Shown here: positions 6,097 through 15,246 of the stretch, piece by piece
Layout: each line of letters opens with the position of its first letter
Position numbering within the stretch: the first letter of the stretch is position 1
Source of the DNA: a bacterium BMS3Abin06
GTDB lineage: Bacteria > Nitrospirota > Thermodesulfovibrionia > UBA6902
Direction: 5' to 3'
DNA length: 52,811 nucleotides
Assembly (NCBI GenBank): GCA_002897895.1
Contig: BDSY01000061.1
Location: 1 to 52,811 of the forward strand
Notes under the pieces: generated by a model
Seen by the model: the letters and a program-made list of their open reading frames with translations, nothing else
Told to the model about the DNA's origin: nothing
Databases searched by the model: none
Program-made: the position numbers and the translations under genes

Positions 6097-9000
6097 CTTC
6101 ATCTCCAAACAGTTTCATCTCTAATTTTTTTATATGCTGTTTCATTTCTTGGTATAGTTCTTCTCCAATATCTCTTTCGATTAAAGTACGGCCTGTATGT
6201 TGGAATATTTTTTTGAGAGCTTGTTTTATATCACTATAACGCCTATTCTCTTCATCGTTTCGTTTATTACCTTTGCTAACCAGTTCAGATGCCTCAGCCA
6301 ACACTCTTTCCACCTCAGGGTCTGCATCTATTAGATAATCAAATGCCTGTGATGCTAAAGTTTGATCTATAGTAAGTCCCATTGTTATATCTAACTCATT
6401 TGTTTTTATAGTTGAATCCGTCAGTTCAAGATGAATCAACTTATCACGATATTTTTTTGTAGGCAGTTGCCCGAAACTGGAGGCTATCAATGGAGAGTGT
6501 GTTGTTGTAATGAATTGTATTTTTGGAAACTGCTGTCTGAGCCGTTCAACTATATGCCTCTGCCATTTGGGATGCAAATGCTGCTCCAGTTCATCAATTA
6601 ACAGAATTCCTCCAAAGTCTTTATTCTCTGCATATATTGACCAACCTATAAAATCGATCAACCATTGAGTGGTGCTACTATAGCCGTCACCTACAGCACC
6701 TAGTGGGAAAATGCCTGTTAGAGTCTTCAGCGTCAATCCTTTATCTGTAAGGACTATTTCTTGCTCTGTGTTATCCGACATTAAAACTTGATTCACTTTT
6801 TCAAGTATTTTTTCTCTATCGATTTCGTTTTGCCGTCTCAGGATTAACTCTGGATTTTGCAAATGAAACATATAGTCGAAAAGTGGCATTACGGCATCTT
6901 TTGATGAGTAGTTTTTGTAACTCGCGTCAGACATATTAGACCTTTGAGGACCATATCCACAAACAAAAATATCTTCCCATGAAACATCTTGCAGGGTTTG
7001 TCGTACAATCTCCGGTTCTCCAGGGAATGATCTCGTAATGTTTGTTTTAATTGTAAAAACTCTTTTACTTTTCTCCCCCTTCAGCGTAATTTTAATTTCA
7101 CCTTCCTCTTTACCATCTCTAATAAAACTTGTGTTAGATTCTTTCATTAAGGCTACTGCATCGGATTCATTGCATAGTCCAAGAGCAATGCTCCTCATAA
7201 GCGTTGTTTTGCCCGTAGAGTTATTACCGAGAATCATTGTCCATAGTATGGGATATTTATTTTCTTCAAGATTTAAAGAAAGTTTCTCAAAACATCTTAT
7301 ATTGACCAGGTCTATTTTAGTAATGTAAACATTGCCTGTATCTATCTTAGATTGTTTTCGTGGTATTACCTTTGTTGGCTTAGGCAGAATCGGTCTGCTT
7401 TTAAATTCATTTAGTTCCAGATATCGGGTCTCGCCCTGTGATTCCAACTCAATACCCGTCTTATAAGCTAACATAACTTTCAGTTCCCGTAATCGGTCTG
7501 TATTCCAAAGTATTTCTTGTTCTGATTCACCTATGTTTTCTAAAATATAACTCTCAAATGATGTTTTGAAATCTGATGGATTTGATTGTAGAGTTTCGTT
7601 ATTCCACTCAAAAAACAGCTTTTTATAACGTTTTTCTCTATTAGAAATGTAGAGTTCAGGCGTGATTTCTATTGACCCTAGTCCAAGAGGTTTTCCCATA
7701 CCAAGTTTATGAAATGAGCCTTCTGGTAGATCCAAGCTGAAAAGTAATGCTCCAAGCTCTACTTTTGAAAGGTTTTCAAAACGGACTTTGCTTGTAAATT
7801 TAGTTTCCGGGTTGACAGGTTTAATCCTTGTAAATATTTTTTCATTCTTTTTTATCTTGTCGTTATCTATCTCCTGCCAATTGTCTCCTGACTTATGCCA
7901 GTAAAGCTTATTTCCTCGAATAGCGGTACTTGAGTTGTAATGTGCAAGATTATTAATTTTGTCTGATTTTTGTACAAGATAATGCTGGAATGTAGTCGGT
8001 TTGGGCGAAGATAGAACCTTGGGAATACTCTCTTCCATCATTATATTATCTTGACCTGGAGCTAAAACAGCATCTTCAAAGTATATGCGACCTGCAAACA
8101 AGAATTCATTTCCAAAAATAGCCTCAGCTATATCAGATATATAGGTATGTTTTAAAATAACTTTCTTATAATCATCAGGATAATTGAAGTTTTTTAATAT
8201 TGCATCGATTTTTCTTGCATAATTATCAAGTACAAATTCATTCGTTCCCAATGTTTTTATTTTATTAATAACAGAATCCGGGATACCATCTTCTTCAATC
8301 CAGTTTGCTCTGTCTTTTGTTAATTTACATCCTTTAGCAATCAGACTTTCAGGTATATGCTCTTTTATACTTAGATTGTATGAAAGGCGAAACATGCCGG
8401 TATGACCAAACGACACACGATCTCTCCCTAATTTATCTGTCCAGACCACATAAAAACAGGGAACCTCCTCAATTTTGGCTCTTTCAATTAAATCGGGAAC
8501 CTGCTCTGACCGATTGGCGTCATTTTTATAATTTCCTATATCAATTTCCGGAACAGGAATTTCATCATTTGAAACAGAAGGATAAATGACCCATTCCCTT
8601 TTCTTGTTTGGCATGCCACCAGATACGACTATATATTCTTTGTTCAATTTGTAAAATTGAAAATTTTCATAAACCATGCCAGCTTCCTGTATTTTTTTTA
8701 CGGCTTCTTTTTTTAGAATCTGCTTAAATCCGGCAGCAGGTTTAATGAAATATTTGAACCCATCTTTATAAATAAACCCTGCATTCATCTTGTATTGCAT
8801 TCTCTTTTGTTCTTTATTAAAAGAACTCATTTTTGATTGATATTCTTTTCTCAAGTTGCTTCTATCTGCCAATCCACGAAAGTACAAATTCCTGTTATCA
8901 AAAGAACCGAATTTCCCATAACTCGTTATTTCAACAAGAGTTCTTATCATTCCCCGTATGGAACTCCCAGGAATTTTATAATTACCACCAGGTGAAAAAA

Positions 9001-9499
9001 AATCAGAGTTTATAAATCGTTCTGATTCTTCCTGTTCTTTTATCTCTTCTTGATTCAGAGTGTCACGAATATATAGGGGCGTTTTTGTTTCGATATGTAA
9101 ATCAATCCAACCGGTATATCTATCTTTATGATAAGCGTTAAATGCCGGAATTCTTTCAGCTTCAACTACTCTTTGATTCAGCGGCACAAAATTATAAGGG
9201 GCTTTTGCCGGATCAGTCAAATTATCTATATGCTGAGTAATCATTTCTTCAATTTGAGGCTTTTCATCTCTATGAATTGGTTGTTTCTTTCCTGCTTTAG
9301 AATAGATCACCTCTCCCTCACAGACAATTTTTTCTATCTGGCCTTCGACTCTCTCAACTTCGATTACTTTCCCATTTAGTGACTCATCATATATTTTTAT
9401 ACCCTGAGGAGCAGGCATTTTTTTCCCGTCTTCAAAGAGAATCTCTGTTATCAACTTCCCTTTTTTACTTTTAAAAATATTTAATGCCCCTTTTTCCAT
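6080..9499 (-). CDS. Fusion of TIGR03986-type Cas7 (RAMP) with an OLD/PtuA-like ATPase
   Basis: An uninterrupted 1139-residue protein. Residues about 1-640 are a type III-D RAMP: PYNFVPL near 100, a first strand [17 protein letters not shown] near 130, [12 protein letters not shown] near 178, and a Gly-rich loop [16 protein letters not shown] near 605. Residues about 730-1040 are an ABC-type AAA ATPase: a strand [16 protein letters not shown], Walker [10 protein letters not shown] near 757, signature-like [10 protein letters not shown] near 935, Walker [18 protein letters not shown] near 965, and [11 protein letters not shown] near 998. The last 90 residues are charged helices. The ATPase half matches PtuA-like proteins that partner with HNH nucleases, and such a gene follows at once. 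TIGR03986 proteins form the Cas7-insertion subunit of III-D complexes, so the ATPase would be tethered to the target-RNA-binding complex. Confidence 0.88.
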   Translation of the reverse strand: MEKGALNIFKSKKGKLITEILFEDGKKMPAPQGIKIYDESLNGKVIEVERVEGQIEKIVCEGEVIYSKAGKKQPIHRDEKPQIEEMITQHIDNLTDPAKAPYNFVPLNQRVVEAERIPAFNAYHKDRYTGWIDLHIETKTPLYIRDTLNQEEIKEQEESERFINSDFFSPGGNYKIPGSSIRGMIRTLVEITSYGKFGSFDNRNLYFRGLADRSNLRKEYQSKMSSFNKEQKRMQYKMNAGFIYKDGFKYFIKPAAGFKQILKKEAVKKIQEAGMVYENFQFYKLNKEYIVVSGGMPNKKREWVIYPSVSNDEIPVPEIDIGNYKNDANRSEQVPDLIERAKIEEVPCFYVVWTDKLGRDRVSFGHTGMFRLSYNLSIKEHIPESLIAKGCKLTKDRANWIEEDGIPDSVINKIKTLGTNEFVLDNYARKIDAILKNFNYPDDYKKVILKHTYISDIAEAIFGNEFLFAGRIYFEDAVLAPGQDNIMMEESIPKVLSSPKPTTFQHYLVQKSDKINNLAHYNSSTAIRGNKLYWHKSGDNWQEIDNDKIKKNEKIFTRIKPVNPETKFTSKVRFENLSKVELGALLFSLDLPEGSFHKLGMGKPLGLGSIEITPELYISNREKRYKKLFFEWNNETLQSNPSDFKTSFESYILENIGESEQEILWNTDRLRELKVMLAYKTGIELESQGETRYLELNEFKSRPILPKPTKVIPRKQSKIDTGNVYITKIDLVNIRCFEKLSLNLEENKYPILWTMILGNNSTGKTTLMRSIALGLCNESDAVALMKESNTSFIRDGKEEGEIKITLKGEKSKRVFTIKTNITRSFPGEPEIVRQTLQDVSWEDIFVCGYGPQRSNMSDASYKNYSSKDAVMPLFDYMFHLQNPELILRRQNEIDREKILEKVNQVLMSDNTEQEIVLTDKGLTLKTLTGIFPLGAVGDGYSSTTQWLIDFIGWSIYAENKDFGGILLIDELEQHLHPKWQRHIVERLRQQFPKIQFITTTHSPLIASSFGQLPTKKYRDKLIHLELTDSTIKTNELDITMGLTIDQTLASQAFDYLIDADPEVERVLAEASELVSKGNKRNDEENRRYSDIKQALKKIFQHTGRTLIERDIGEELYQEMKQHIKKLEMKLFGDEDDKDK

Positions 9500-9511
9500 A
9501 CTGATATCCTT

Positions 9512-10087
9512 TTATGTTAAATCATTTTCTCCATCAGAAAAACCTACAAACCTGCAATCTTCATATGATGCCTGAAATACTTCATTATAAGTCACATAAT
9601 TGTAGGTTTTAATGATTATCCGGGAGGCAAGATTTCCTTTGTCATCACATTGTATATTTGAAAAGGGTAGAATAAGGCTTGTGCCACGGTCTTCGGTAAT
9701 CTCGGTAAAATTGCCTTTGCACTTATCCCCTTTTCTTGTGCCAAACAAAACCTGATGTGCAACGATAACCTGAGTTCCCGTGCCTTGCAAATCATCGCTT
9801 CTTAATCTTCCCTTTAAGCCAGTATCAGCTCGCCATATCAGAAGCTCCTGATTTGCATTAAAAATACGCAATTTCTGAATATATTTATTGTTATCAAATA
9901 ATTCATAGAAATGAAATCCATTATTTTCCCATGTTCCAATAAGCACCTTATAATCAAGATAAGCAACAACACAGGGGTTTTTTTGAAAATGTTCAGCAAT
10001 AGCCGATTCCATCTCTTTGTTTCTTAGTTCATGAAACCACTTTATATTCGATTCCAACTGAATAAGCTTAAGTCCATTTGCTTCCAT
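9512..10087 (-). CDS. csx19: Csx19 (TIGR03984-type) type III-D subunit
   Basis: This 191-residue protein lies between the double Cas7 and the RAMP-ATPase, separated from them by 2 and 12 bp. It has the TIGR03984/Csx19 pattern: an N-terminal WFHELRNKEMESAIAEHF helix, a beta-rich middle with VVAYLDYKVLIGTW, the segment LRIFNANQELLIWRADTGLKGRLR (residues about 73-96), then TQVIVAHQVLFGTR. Csx19 occurs almost only in type III-D loci and is a subunit of the solved Synechocystis III-D complex. Its presence is the main reason for calling this locus III-D. It probably binds the backbone beside Cas7-2x. Confidence 0.75.
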   Translation of the reverse strand: MEANGLKLIQLESNIKWFHELRNKEMESAIAEHFQKNPCVVAYLDYKVLIGTWENNGFHFYELFDNNKYIQKLRIFNANQELLIWRADTGLKGRLRSDDLQGTGTQVIVAHQVLFGTRKGDKCKGNFTEITEDRGTSLILPFSNIQCDDKGNLASRIIIKTYNYVTYNEVFQASYEDCRFVGFSDGENDLT

Positions 10088-10089
10088 GA

Positions 10090-11499
10090 TTAATTCTCCG
10101 AAACCAAGGCATCAACGTAACCTTGAAGCTTTTCTTTTTCATCAGTCAAAAGGTTATTTAAATCTTTTTCAATAATAATTGGTTCATCAGTATTATATTT
10201 TATGATCGCCTTTTCTCCCTCAAATACGCCTCTCCCAACGTTCTTCTCGCCCCCTATAGCAATGTCGCCGGTCCACAAATCCTTTAAAACCAGAAGAAGC
10301 AATCCTGCCTCATACGGTTTGCAATTTTTAATATTAATTTGAATATGTAACGTTTTATCCTGAAAATCGGTAAAAAGCGGCATGCTGTCAAACAGAGCAG
10401 ATTCAATGGTGCCACCTGTAAACCGGTCGATCTTGATTCTGGTCTGACGTTCTGAAACAAATTTGGGTAGAATGACCTCACTCACTCTAACTCTCCCCTT
10501 TTTAGATTTTCCGGAATGACTTTTTTCATCCACATACCCAAAAACACCGTTTACTATTGTTTCTGCTTTTTCAAGGGCAAGAGTATTTACAATTCTCTCT
10601 GCCCTTGCCCTGACTGCGCCTTTTAAGGACGTTCCCGTCATAATCCAGTCATTAAGTGATTTTATATGTGTTGAATCAGGCATTTTGGGATCATCAGAAT
10701 ACGCCCTGATAATAAAAGAATTTTTAAGTCTAAAAGTGGCATCAATACAAAACTCGTTATTATTTATCTCTAAAGGCTTTCCATATAACTCAGCAGGCAT
10801 GACACTATCTTCTGACAACTTCCGGCTATTAAGATAATTAAGCCAGCGGGACACGTTCTCTTTTTTTGAAAAGTTAAAGTTATAAATTTTTGTCCTGTCT
10901 TTGACAAGCTCAATTTCTCCGAATCCGCTATTTGATCCTGCACCAATATGAATATTTCCTCTTTCGAGCATACTGAAAATGGTTGCCACCATTTGCCTGA
11001 CAAAGGATTCATCGGTTTCTTTGTAGCTGAATTCCATTTTCAGATCAAACACCGCCCCGCGTTCAACAAGCTCGTAATCGTATTTTCCCTGATCTTTAAC
11101 AATGTTTGTTTTATGATCAATCTTAATGCCATCCCGTATGACCATTTCAGGAGAAGGTGTTACACAGTAAAGATCAGAACAGCGGAGGGAACTTTGTTGT
11201 CCTTCATGCTGCCCTTCTTTTTCTTCCATATAACCCCAAAATTCCTTAAATTTTTTGTTATCACCTGAATTGCCAGGCAGCATTGATTTAATTGAATGAC
11301 GTAAAACACCTACAAAAGAAGTTGCAGGAATAAAGGGCTGTCTATTCGTATCGAGTAAAATATCTATATCACTTCTGTCACTTGAGCCACATCCGATACG
11401 TAAAGGGGAAAGACATTGAACCTGACCGCATAACAAAATCCTGCCTTTAATTTTTCCTTCCGGCATATTAATTAAATCCTCACTCATTAGACTTTGCAA
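10090..11499 (-). CDS. Double Cas7 RAMP subunit (Cas7-2x type)
   Basis: A 469-residue protein with two Cas7-like RAMP units. Unit 1 opens with IKGRILLCGQVQCLSPLRIG (about 17), has SDIDILLDTNRQPFIPATSF (about 43) and the Gly loop HIGAGSNSGFGEIEL (about 187). Unit 2 begins near 245 (DATFRLKNSF), has TGTSLKGAVRARAERI near 285 and ends with AIGGEKNVGRGVFEG (about 415). In type III-D complexes such a protein fills two backbone positions and carries aspartates that cut target RNA; SDIDILLD is the candidate site in unit 1. It overlaps csx10 by 20 bp and is followed 2 bp later by csx19, so the operon is tightly coupled. Confidence 0.85.
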   Translation of the reverse strand: MQSLMSEDLINMPEGKIKGRILLCGQVQCLSPLRIGCGSSDRSDIDILLDTNRQPFIPATSFVGVLRHSIKSMLPGNSGDNKKFKEFWGYMEEKEGQHEGQQSSLRCSDLYCVTPSPEMVIRDGIKIDHKTNIVKDQGKYDYELVERGAVFDLKMEFSYKETDESFVRQMVATIFSMLERGNIHIGAGSNSGFGEIELVKDRTKIYNFNFSKKENVSRWLNYLNSRKLSEDSVMPAELYGKPLEINNNEFCIDATFRLKNSFIIRAYSDDPKMPDSTHIKSLNDWIMTGTSLKGAVRARAERIVNTLALEKAETIVNGVFGYVDEKSHSGKSKKGRVRVSEVILPKFVSERQTRIKIDRFTGGTIESALFDSMPLFTDFQDKTLHIQINIKNCKPYEAGLLLLVLKDLWTGDIAIGGEKNVGRGVFEGEKAIIKYNTDEPIIIEKDLNNLLTDEKEKLQGYVDALVSEN

Positions 11500-13003
11500 T
11501 TTTCCTCATCATTGAAAAAAATGTGTCGAAGTATATATGAAACAACTCATTTTCAAAACCAGTGTCGTATTCTGGTTTGAAATTAATCTTTTCGCACATT
11601 TTCTTAAGACTTTTATTTCTGGGCAGCTTCAATACAATATCGGTTGTAATATTATGCATGGTCAAGAAGTCCAGCAAGGTTACTTTTGCGTTTATACAAC
11701 GTTTAAGTTGATCCCTGGCTGATTTCCTTAACTTTTTTATAGACTCAACAAAGTCTTTTTGTTCGCTTCTTTTTGCTATGGCCTGAAGCCTGCTGATTAA
11801 AGAATTGGAAGGAAGTCGTTCAAACTCATTCTGATCATTTAATGCCTCCAATTCAACCTGTTTTTTAATAGAATCCCTTATAATAGCACCCAGAATTTCC
11901 TCTGCCTTGTCAGGTATCGGGCCGGATAGTTCTTCTTTTATAATAAAATCATCGCTTTCCGATTCAATTAATTCATCTAAGTCCCCATCCATCTTGCTTT
12001 GCCATCCAAATTTACACATACCAAATCCTTCATGTGTCCGTTCCCCTATACCGTTCTTTTGAAATTCAGCAAGCCTTTTTGTATCACTGTCTGACATATC
12101 GAGCAAAAAAGCTGAGCCGGCAAGAAAGCATGTTTCAGAAGGTCTCTTGAGCTTCCAAACCCCAACAAAACTTTCAACCTCGCCCCTTTTTATAAAGCAC
12201 TTTTCAATTTTTACCTTTCCTAAATAATTTTCAAGCACACCAATATCGGTTGTAGCAAACCCATAGTCATTATAAATAATAGTGTCTGATAAAAATGTTA
12301 ATGATATTTTTTCTTTCGATTCAATCTCGGGCTCATAGGGTTTCGGCTCCGCATCAATAATATTAAAAGAGACTCTGCCATACTGGGAATTTTTTGAACG
12401 CCCGATATAGGCAGTCCAATCTTTTCCACAGGTATTTATAAGGTTTTGCAGTTCTTTCTTTTCTCCTCTAATTTCTCCTTCAAAATCTTGATTCGGAGAA
12501 ATTGATTCATAGTTATAAATAACACCTTTTTTAGATATGCCTTTCTCCCTGTCTCTTGCATGATGGAAATTCAATTCCGTTTCCACATCTTTTGTCTGAA
12601 AAATCCCTTCATTTAAAACACAGAATGTATTGATTGATTCTGTTTGTATATCAAAGTTACTGTCAGTATAAAGAAAATCATATATGACATCTTCATTTTT
12701 TCCCTTCTGAATGGAGAACGGAACAGGGAAATGAACAAATCCGTTTTCATACTTATCTCTTGAAAAGATATACGCATTGCCTATTTTTAAATTTCCCTCA
12801 AGGAACCAGCTATAAAAGTCATTATCTTCATGAGGATTATTGTTTGGAATGTTCTTTTTATGTTTTATAAATCTATCTGCCAGAACTCCAAGAACAGACC
12901 TCCCTGGAATATATTTTTCCGTTGTAACCATATTCATATCCCCGTATTTTTTAGAAATAACAAGTGGGAATAGAGTCCTGATCCTGTATCTTACTATGTG
13001 CAT
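11480..13003 (-). CDS. csx10: Csx10 (Cas5-like) with a helical, Cas11-like C-terminal tail
   Basis: A 507-residue RAMP protein. The N-terminus reads RYRIRTLFPLVISKKYGD with YIPGRSVLGVLADRFI near 32, and GIGERTHEGFGMCKFGW sits near 320, the Gly-rich loop typical of Csx10 proteins. Csx10 is the large Cas5-type subunit of type III-D that caps the crRNA 5' end next to Cas10. Residues about 345-507 hold no RAMP motif and are predicted helical (charged runs such as EEILGAIIRDSIKKQVELEAL). No separate small subunit (Cas11/Csm2) gene exists in the operon, so this tail may fill that role, as in Cas5-Cas11 fusions. It overlaps the upstream cas7 by 10 bp. Confidence 0.8.
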   Translation of the reverse strand: MHIVRYRIRTLFPLVISKKYGDMNMVTTEKYIPGRSVLGVLADRFIKHKKNIPNNNPHEDNDFYSWFLEGNLKIGNAYIFSRDKYENGFVHFPVPFSIQKGKNEDVIYDFLYTDSNFDIQTESINTFCVLNEGIFQTKDVETELNFHHARDREKGISKKGVIYNYESISPNQDFEGEIRGEKKELQNLINTCGKDWTAYIGRSKNSQYGRVSFNIIDAEPKPYEPEIESKEKISLTFLSDTIIYNDYGFATTDIGVLENYLGKVKIEKCFIKRGEVESFVGVWKLKRPSETCFLAGSAFLLDMSDSDTKRLAEFQKNGIGERTHEGFGMCKFGWQSKMDGDLDELIESESDDFIIKEELSGPIPDKAEEILGAIIRDSIKKQVELEALNDQNEFERLPSNSLISRLQAIAKRSEQKDFVESIKKLRKSARDQLKRCINAKVTLLDFLTMHNITTDIVLKLPRNKSLKKMCEKINFKPEYDTGFENELFHIYFDTFFSMMRKIAKSNE

Positions 13004-13653
13004 ATCTTCTCCAGCTTATCCTGAATTGGAATTTCTGTCCCGCTTTTATCCAATAAAATGCAGCGGACCTCTCCAAATCCCCTGTTTCGTTTTGTACCAA
13101 TATGACAAAAATTCAAACATCCAAAAAGAAGTGTATTAATGATATCTTCATCATCTTTTTCTTCAATGAAAATATCTCCATAGAAAGTTGTATCTTTCTT
13201 TATAACTCTAATGGTTCGTAATGAGTGGTCATAAGCCACACCATCAAGGCCTATCCTTGTTTGTTGGCGGGTCTCTGTAAATGTTTCCAGTATTCGTTCT
13301 CTTGAGAGAATATCATTATATTCACCTGACTTTAAAAAATATTCCAGACACTTTTTATTGTCTTCATAATTATCTATGGTAAGATTCGAAAAATATACAG
13401 GGGCAGATTTTGAATCGCCAGGTTTCCCAAATGCTTTTTCCGTTTCAACTGGAAAAGAAATCCCTGAACTGTTAAGCATCTCTCGAATTTCCATCGCAGA
13501 GTCACGAAGGCATCCTTTTATTCTTTTGGCGGGAATATAAGGAATTCCCACCTCATCAAACACAATATCTGTATCGATTATTGCTCCGAATCCTTCTCCT
13601 GAGCCAATAAGGGCAGGTGATATTAACTCCAACTTTAAGATATACTGTTTCAT
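12994..13653 (-). CDS. cas7: Single-domain Cas7 (Csm3-like RAMP)
   Basis: A 219-residue RAMP protein beginning LKLELISPALIGSGEGFGAI, followed by IDTDIVFDEVGIPYIPAKRI and KGCLRDSAMEI, which is the classic Csm3/Cas7 N-terminal pattern. The aspartates in IIDTDIV sit where Csm3 proteins carry the target-RNA-cleaving residue. The Gly-rich loop IGTKRNRGFGEVRCIL lies near 183. Length is normal for one Cas7 unit. It overlaps cas10 by 4 bp (ATGA) and csx10 by 10 bp. It probably occupies the backbone next to Csx10. Confidence 0.85.
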   Translation of the reverse strand: MKQYILKLELISPALIGSGEGFGAIIDTDIVFDEVGIPYIPAKRIKGCLRDSAMEIREMLNSSGISFPVETEKAFGKPGDSKSAPVYFSNLTIDNYEDNKKCLEYFLKSGEYNDILSRERILETFTETRQQTRIGLDGVAYDHSLRTIRVIKKDTTFYGDIFIEEKDDEDIINTLLFGCLNFCHIGTKRNRGFGEVRCILLDKSGTEIPIQDKLEKICT

Positions 13654-15230
13654 GCCCTGTCCCCATCCCTGTGTAAGTCAAGGGGATAATATTCCAAAAG
13701 CTCGATCATATCAAAGTAAGGTGTTTTCTTATGTTCAAAAAGAGCAACTTCATATCCCCTGCCTGGTATTTCAGGAAATTTTCTTCCCCGATATTTCATC
13801 TCTTGCACAAACTGTTCGGTAGCTTCCTTTGAAAGTGTAAGAACCTGTCTTAGTTCAGCAATTTTATTTTTTGGAAAGTCTTTAAGTTCCCCTGTCTTAT
13901 CTAATAATAAATCAAAACTTTGTTCGTCTCCATCTTTTGGAGCCAACACATACGGTCGGAAGAGAAGATTCCCCTGAGAAACCTTGAAGTATTTTTTGCG
14001 TATTAAATCGAGCGCACCTGCTAACCCGCCGGTTGATATATGGAAATCAATATATGATGAATGCATATCTTTTCGAGCTATTCTTTCTCTCTTGGCATTT
14101 CTGCATAATTCCTCAGCAAGCAAATATCCTCTATAAAAAGGATATTTTGTTTTTATAATGGCAATGCCTGCGCAGGCAGTTAGTTTTTCTCCGTCACTTA
14201 CTTTTTTTTGCTCAAAAGCTTCAATAAAGAGTTTTGAAAAGTAAATACCCAATTTGCCGTCAGAAACAAAGGTAATGTCGTCACCACCAATAATAATCGG
14301 ACGTATGGGAAGAATCTTTTTTTTGAATTTTTCAGAAACAGGGAATCTGAGTCTTTCATCTTCAGAAGAATTATCAAAGCCCAAACACTCCATTATTTTT
14401 TCATAATTATCCACAATATATCTCAAGAGATCGGAAAAAGCCTCTTCAGTAGCCTTTCCCATTGTTTTTGAGAGATCTCTTGTTTTCTCCAAAGAATCCA
14501 TGTTTTTGAAACGGTCACCTATGTTGTTTCCATCGATATGTACAATCGCAATGTGACTATCCGCACCTCTTATCTGCCCTACTTTGTTTAACTGATCGGT
14601 AAAGCAAAACTCATCTTTTAATTCATCTTTATACTTGTTATGAATATCTTTTTTAGCATTCTTTGATGCCTCAATTTTTGCATGTGTGCCTGCTGATACA
14701 TATTGCTTTTCTATGCTATTAAATTTATCCATAGAAAATCCGCTATGGGTACATTCAGAAGTTATGCCATGTCCCGGAATAAGAGTTACAGGCAAATATT
14801 TCCTTTTATTCTCCTTTAGAATAGCAAAAAGTTCTTCTTTGCTTTTCAGGAAATTCTTATTATCAAGGTCAAGCTTGTTTAATGCAACTGCAGTCATAAT
14901 TCCAGGGGTATGTATCAATAGAGATTTTGTCAACTCCTGTATAAATTCTTCTGCCGTTGTTTTTTCCTTAAAAAGTAACAAGGCATTACCTCCGCCTATA
15001 TAGCCGATATCAAATCCATCTTTATAGCAACGATATTCAGAAACTTTGTTTTTCCACGAAGTAATATCAAATTCTCTTCCGAAAACCTTTGAAAGAGAAT
15101 CACTCAAATATTTATTGTAAATATTATCAATCAAATAAGATGCACCAAGATTTTCCTTTAATTTATTACTCTGAAAGATATATGTCTGGATGGATACTAT
15201 ATCAAGTAAAACAGCATGGCAATCATTCAT
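13650..15230 (-). CDS. cas10: Cas10 lacking an HD domain, with intact GGDD palm
   Basis: The ATG at 15230 (526 residues, MNDCHAVLLDIVSIQTYIF) is chosen because GGGAG precedes it; an ATG nine codons earlier overlaps the upstream gene. Cas10 makes cyclic oligoadenylate from ATP when the complex binds target RNA. The chain starts directly with the first palm domain, so there is no N-terminal HD nuclease. The first palm has a degenerate site (IGGGNALLLF near 80); IDGNNIGDRFK is near 231. The second palm has the intact IIIGGDDITFV near 312-322. CRISPR signalling should therefore work, but Cas10 itself should not cut DNA. Two CARF genes and the PtuAB-like pair nearby fit that division of labour. 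Confidence 0.9.
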   Translation of the reverse strand: MNDCHAVLLDIVSIQTYIFQSNKLKENLGASYLIDNIYNKYLSDSLSKVFGREFDITSWKNKVSEYRCYKDGFDIGYIGGGNALLLFKEKTTAEEFIQELTKSLLIHTPGIMTAVALNKLDLDNKNFLKSKEELFAILKENKRKYLPVTLIPGHGITSECTHSGFSMDKFNSIEKQYVSAGTHAKIEASKNAKKDIHNKYKDELKDEFCFTDQLNKVGQIRGADSHIAIVHIDGNNIGDRFKNMDSLEKTRDLSKTMGKATEEAFSDLLRYIVDNYEKIMECLGFDNSSEDERLRFPVSEKFKKKILPIRPIIIGGDDITFVSDGKLGIYFSKLFIEAFEQKKVSDGEKLTACAGIAIIKTKYPFYRGYLLAEELCRNAKRERIARKDMHSSYIDFHISTGGLAGALDLIRKKYFKVSQGNLLFRPYVLAPKDGDEQSFDLLLDKTGELKDFPKNKIAELRQVLTLSKEATEQFVQEMKYRGRKFPEIPGRGYEVALFEHKKTPYFDMIELLEYYPLDLHRDGDRA

Positions 15231-15246
15231 AAATATTTCTCCCTTT

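Noticed and set aside
5368-9499. Retron of type I-A (PtuAB-containing)
   Set aside because: No reverse transcriptase gene or msr/msd-like structure is present; the ATPase is fused to a CRISPR RAMP instead.
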